The position numbers and the translations under genes were made by a program. Below the pieces are notes generated by a model that did not search any database, was not told the DNA's origin, and was given only the letters and a program-made list of their open reading frames with translations. A DNA stretch of 64,000 nt from Paratinospora sagittata (taxonomy: Eukaryota > Streptophyta > Magnoliopsida > Ranunculales > Menispermaceae), in the NCBI GenBank assembly GCA_035771175.1, contig CM069602.1, forward strand, positions 10,171,501-10,235,500, read 5' to 3'. This document shows, piece by piece, positions 60,833 through 64,000 of the stretch; position 1 is the first letter of the stretch; each line of letters starts with the position of its first letter.

Positions 60833-63320
60833 CAATATGAAAACATGCAAAAGAAAAAAAAACACAAGTCAAATCAATTTATTAAAAACAATAACGTGGA
60901 GCAGTTCTTGAACTTACAAAAGACAAGCCACCATATGACTTCAACAACTCAATCATGCTATGTTTTTTAGCTCCTTCTGCATCAGCTAGGGGCTGTCAAG
61001 AGGAAACCTATTCAGATTAAAAACCAAGTATGGATTCCTACAAAAACAAAGAAAAGTAATAGAACAAATTGAAAAGCATGGATAAATTGGTGGATACAAT
61101 GAATCTAAATGGATCAATGGCCCCAATATACCAAAATACAACTTATGGAAGCACACTAATACTGATACCCTTGAAGTTCAAGATATTTCTATGATAGAAT
61201 TATCCTATTTTCTGTTGTACAGTGTTATCTCAGTCATTTTCTTAAATACCCAATTAGAAGAGAGAAAGATAGAGAAGTTGCATACAACATGTCATAACAA
61301 GTCCTACATTTGTTAGAGCATTTGTATCTGTCCAGAAATATTCAATCGACTTTGAATTGTTTTCCTATCTTTCCTACCTTGGAAGATTTACAAAACCCTA
61401 CTAGTACCGATGTGGTGATATACATATAGAACTTATATGATAATTTTACAAGAAAAAAGAAGTGACTAATAATTTCACAAGTGTTTTTTTTTTTTTTTTC
61501 TTTTTTTTTTTTTAAAGAAGGGATAAACAAATCAAACAATGAGAAGTTTTGGTTTCCATTTTTGGAAAAAGATCTCACTGTCCAATTTTATCTTCTTTTC
61601 AAAGTTTCAAGCACCAAAGAAGCTATAACCTTATCTTTGTACTATAGAAAGCTATGACGTTGATAATATTTCTCTGACTATGAGAAATCACAACATTGAA
61701 AGATACAACAAATTATAACAAACAAAGTGTAATAGAAATGTGAATATTAAGATGAATATATGACAATTGAAAAATGGTACAAGTATCCCCAATTACAGAT
61801 AAAATGGGAGAAAATTGATGAAGATAATTTGGAGTTTATACAAATGCAACGAAGACCATCAGATGTGGCGGTCAGGGAGAGTGATATATGGGCAGTTCAT
61901 GATAATGATACTTGTAGACATAATTAACAAAAATATAATTACTTGCAATATAACTATCAACTTAGACTTTGATAGAGCGGAGTGGAGGAAGCAAATTCAT
62001 GAAGCTAGCCTCATATACTTAGGAAAAAGTTTTGTTGAGTTGAGTATATAGTTCTTGTCATGCAATTACTAATCATTACGTTGTCATTTTGCTTAATGTG
62101 TGTCAATGTGCAAAACTACTTGAGGCATCAAATTTAGATGATCTCTAGTTTGATCAAGGGATGCCAAAATGTTGGAGATCTATAGGTGGCAGAATGTGTC
62201 CAAACACGAATGTCTTGCTATTTCCAGGCCAACATGAAAAAGGTTTAGGGCATTACTATCAAAAATTAGGGTTGGGTTTGGAAAAAAAAAAAATTGTGCT
62301 CAAATTTAAAACCAAGATAGGTCTGAGCAAGCACTTTTAAAAATCGAGATATAAAAAATCAATTTTGTACAGGGGTAAGAGTTTCAAATTTTCTTATTCT
62401 ATCTATTATCTAAAACAAGTTACCAATTATTTATGAAATTATTTTTGTTATATCATCATGAATTTTTCAAATATGGATGTGATACTTTGGTCATCTTATG
62501 TGCTATTGTCTATAGCTCTTCTTCTTCTTCCTTTTTTTTTTTTTTTTTGTGAGATTAAGCAATTAACTTTTGCTTGTTCAATTTTCTCAAATTTGACTAG
62601 CGTCCATAGTATTGCCATAATAATATCCTCAAAATACTTGTCATTTCAAAACTTGTGATCATTGATCAACACAAGAGAAACAAAAGAGGAGATAATAAAC
62701 CTGGCAAAAAAAGAGAAGGAGATAACAACGAAGAAATGAAATGGCTAAGTATATATATATATATACATTCCGACATTGGTCTATAACCGAAATGATCTAA
62801 AATCAGCATAACATTCAGAGACTAATCACAATAACGCCAACTGTAAGCAACTGATCAAGCAATTGAGCTACTTTCACAGCTGTAGATCCCAATTATAACG
62901 CAATTACGAACCAAATGCCTCCAAAATACCAAATTGGACAAAAAAAAAACAAACACCATTAGGTACATAAACCGAAACTCTAACCGTATTCTTCCAGCGA
63001 TCCTGCGCGTTGACATCGGCTCCATAATCCAAGAGACATTTGGCGACCTCAATCCAACCATGAAGCGAAGCAACATGAAGCGGCGTCCTGTTATCGTAAT
63101 CCCTAGCGTGAACGAGACCGCGATCTTCTTCTAGAAGCTTCCGCACGGCGGCGACGTCGTTCTGGTGAGCGTGCCAGAGGATCAATGACGTCCGGCTCAC
63201 CCTCGCTTTCTCCTTCTGCTTGTCCGTACCTCCCGCCGGCTTTCCCTGACTCTCCGACGCCGTCGTCGACGACGATACGCTGCCGCCGAATTCCTCCGAA
63301 TTCGCTTCCATCTCGCTCAT
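55055..63320 (-). CDS. VIK: Ankyrin-repeat protein kinase, VH1-interacting kinase (Raf-like MAPKKK / ILK group)
   Basis: Cytosolic kinase; the Arabidopsis protein links receptor kinase VH1/BRL2 to vein patterning and also phosphorylates a tonoplast sugar transporter. Exons (minus): 63320-62985, 60992-60918, 60250-60134, 57626-57532, 57325-57205, 57090-57011, 56587-56528, 56229-56108, 56015-55930, 55834-55719 and 55181-55055. All phases close, giving 444 residues. The N-terminus is Ser/Gly-rich, then ankyrin repeats span about residues 40-137 ([19 protein letters not shown]). Kinase domain: IGKGSFGE, VAIK (K195), [15 protein letters not shown] (D291), DFG (D311-G313), YMAPE and [11 protein letters not shown]. 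All catalytic residues are present, so it should be active. Introns hold a SINE (59645) and an RTE scrap (61725). From memory, the Arabidopsis gene is At1g14000. Confidence 0.96.
59645..59830 (+). repeat. tRNA-derived SINE in VIK intron 3
   Basis: A box GCCATGGTGCAACGG (59650-59664) and B box CACGGGTTTGAATC (59694-59707) have tRNA spacing. The body AGGTAAGGCTGTGTACATC is typical of widespread plant SINEs of the Au/TS kind. It ends near GTGTACACCTCGTTTTATG without a long A tail. It is antisense to the host gene. Confidence 0.8.
60786..60832 (+). repeat. Compound microsatellite (CA)(TA)(GA)
   Basis: (AC)n, then (AT)n, then (AG)n in direct succession, inside VIK intron 2. Confidence 0.95.
61725..62052 (+). 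mobile_element. RTE-clade LINE 3' fragment in VIK intron 1
   Basis: Frames show [10 protein letters not shown], then [18 protein letters not shown] and KSFVELS, the C-terminal end of RTE-type ORF2. Related to the copies in PME intron 5. Confidence 0.7.
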
Positions 63321-63742
63321 AACTTGTTCGAATCACAGAGGCTCGAGAACTCGATCTGTCGACTCAGATCGATCGTGAGAAAGAACTGGGAGAGATCTTT
63401 CTCGTGATTTTGATTTTACTTGAACCGACGGAGATGGATGAACAAGTAGCAGCCAAGTTTAGGAACAGTATCTTCCTCTCGCCACGCTCTTCTTTCTCAT
63501 CTCCAAATTCGATCTTTCAGCTTTTCCCGTTCGTCTCATTTACCATGGATCTTATGCTCCCGGAGCTTTTTAACGCTAGGAACCCATCAATTTCGTTGAC
63601 TAATGTCATGAGCCCATTGCCCTTGGCCAAATGACATGATTACCCTTAAAAAAATAAATAATTTTACAAATGCCATCGAATTATAAATAATGACCTATTT
63701 GCCATATTTTACTGTTCACTGCACAGTCAGCACGCCAAACAA
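63321..63742. other. VIK promoter and 5' UTR
   Basis: Upstream of the VIK start; the first 100 bp are probably 5' UTR. A 66-codon plus-strand frame here (MDEQVAAKFRNS) is not accepted as a gene for lack of any recognisable feature. Confidence 0.5.
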
Positions 63743-64000
63743 GCGCCACGGTGGCGCCCAGGTGGCATTTTAAGGAAGGCGTCTTTTGAAAAGACGCCTT
63801 CCTTTCAAATATTTTTTTAAGTAAAGGGAAGGCGTCTTTTGAAAAGACGCCTTCCCTCCCTTCACAAATTTTTTTTTTAAGGTGAAGGGAAGGCGTCTTT
63901 TCAAAAGACGTCTTCCCTTCAAAAGACGCCTTCCCTTTATAGTATTTTTTTTTTCAAGTGAAGGGAAGACGTCTTTTGAAAAGACGCCTTCCCTTCACGC
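63743..64000. repeat. Array of near-perfect palindromes, open at the window end
   Basis: At 63743-63757 is GCGCCACGGTGGCGC. Then four units built on the half-site GGAAGRCGTCTTTT follow, each with its reverse complement and no loop: 63774-63802, 63826-63856, 63884-63920 (plus an extra half to about 63937) and 63958-63998. Spacers are short T-rich runs. Palindromes lengthen from 29 to 41 bp along the array. I do not recognise the family; it could be the subterminal region of a large DNA transposon or a satellite edge. Confidence 0.85.

Noticed and set aside
63404..63634. 76-codon plus-strand frame upstream of VIK
   Set aside because: No motif recognised and it lies in the VIK promoter. A divergent small gene is not excluded.
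63743..64000. CRISPR-like regular repeats
   Set aside because: Units are palindromes with T-rich spacers of varied length in a plant nuclear genome. No CRISPR features.

Overview
This is nuclear DNA from a flowering plant. Genes carry many GT-AG introns, intergenic DNA is AT-rich, long (TA)n tracts are present, and the window is full of LINE, Copia, RTE, SINE and hAT-MITE remnants. The host is most likely a eudicot, possibly woody; I cannot name the species. Eight protein-coding genes were rebuilt exon by exon, and every splice phase closes. Left to right they are: a PHO1-type phosphate exporter (minus, 3' end cut off by the window edge), a chloroplast Rubisco/aldolase lysine methyltransferase LSMT (plus), an NEP1-interacting-protein-like RING-H2 E3 ligase (minus), a p24-delta cargo receptor (plus), two PLS-class PPR proteins in divergent orientation, a PME31-type pectin methylesterase (plus) and an ankyrin-repeat kinase of the VIK type (minus). 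From memory, PHO1;H3, LSMT-L, a p24 gene and VIK are near neighbours in Arabidopsis (At1g14040, At1g14030, At1g14010, At1g14000). The window therefore looks like an expanded syntenic copy of that block.

Layout. 1-3202: PHO1. 3203-8780: gene-free AT-rich DNA with microsatellites, a 129-bp hairpin, a SINE-like copy and an orphan promoter-like cluster. 8781-18700: a LINE on the minus strand, broken by a 5.1-kb Copia element (target duplication AGTGT) and a 589-bp hAT-type MITE (8-bp target duplication). The Copia element itself carries a 530-bp foldback insertion in its reverse transcriptase. 18900-20471: SINE and microsatellite. 20472-23803: LSMT. 24356-30477: RING gene, whose first intron of 5.1 kb is full of repeats. 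32670-37744: p24 gene, whose 4.2-kb second intron holds a large inverted repeat of about 2.3 kb. 37830-41015: the PPR pair. 41230-45390: LINE and SINE remnants. 46623-52388: PME, with RTE LINE remnants facing each other in its last intron. 55055-63320: VIK. 63743-64000: an array of near-perfect palindromes running off the window end.

The host genes are not an operon and mostly serve separate housekeeping roles: phosphate export, chloroplast protein methylation, ubiquitination, ER-Golgi transport, organelle RNA processing, pectin modification and signalling. I see no clearly new gene system. The least explained sequences are the terminal palindrome array, the foldback element with tRNA-like Pol III boxes, and the three large inverted repeats sitting in introns.
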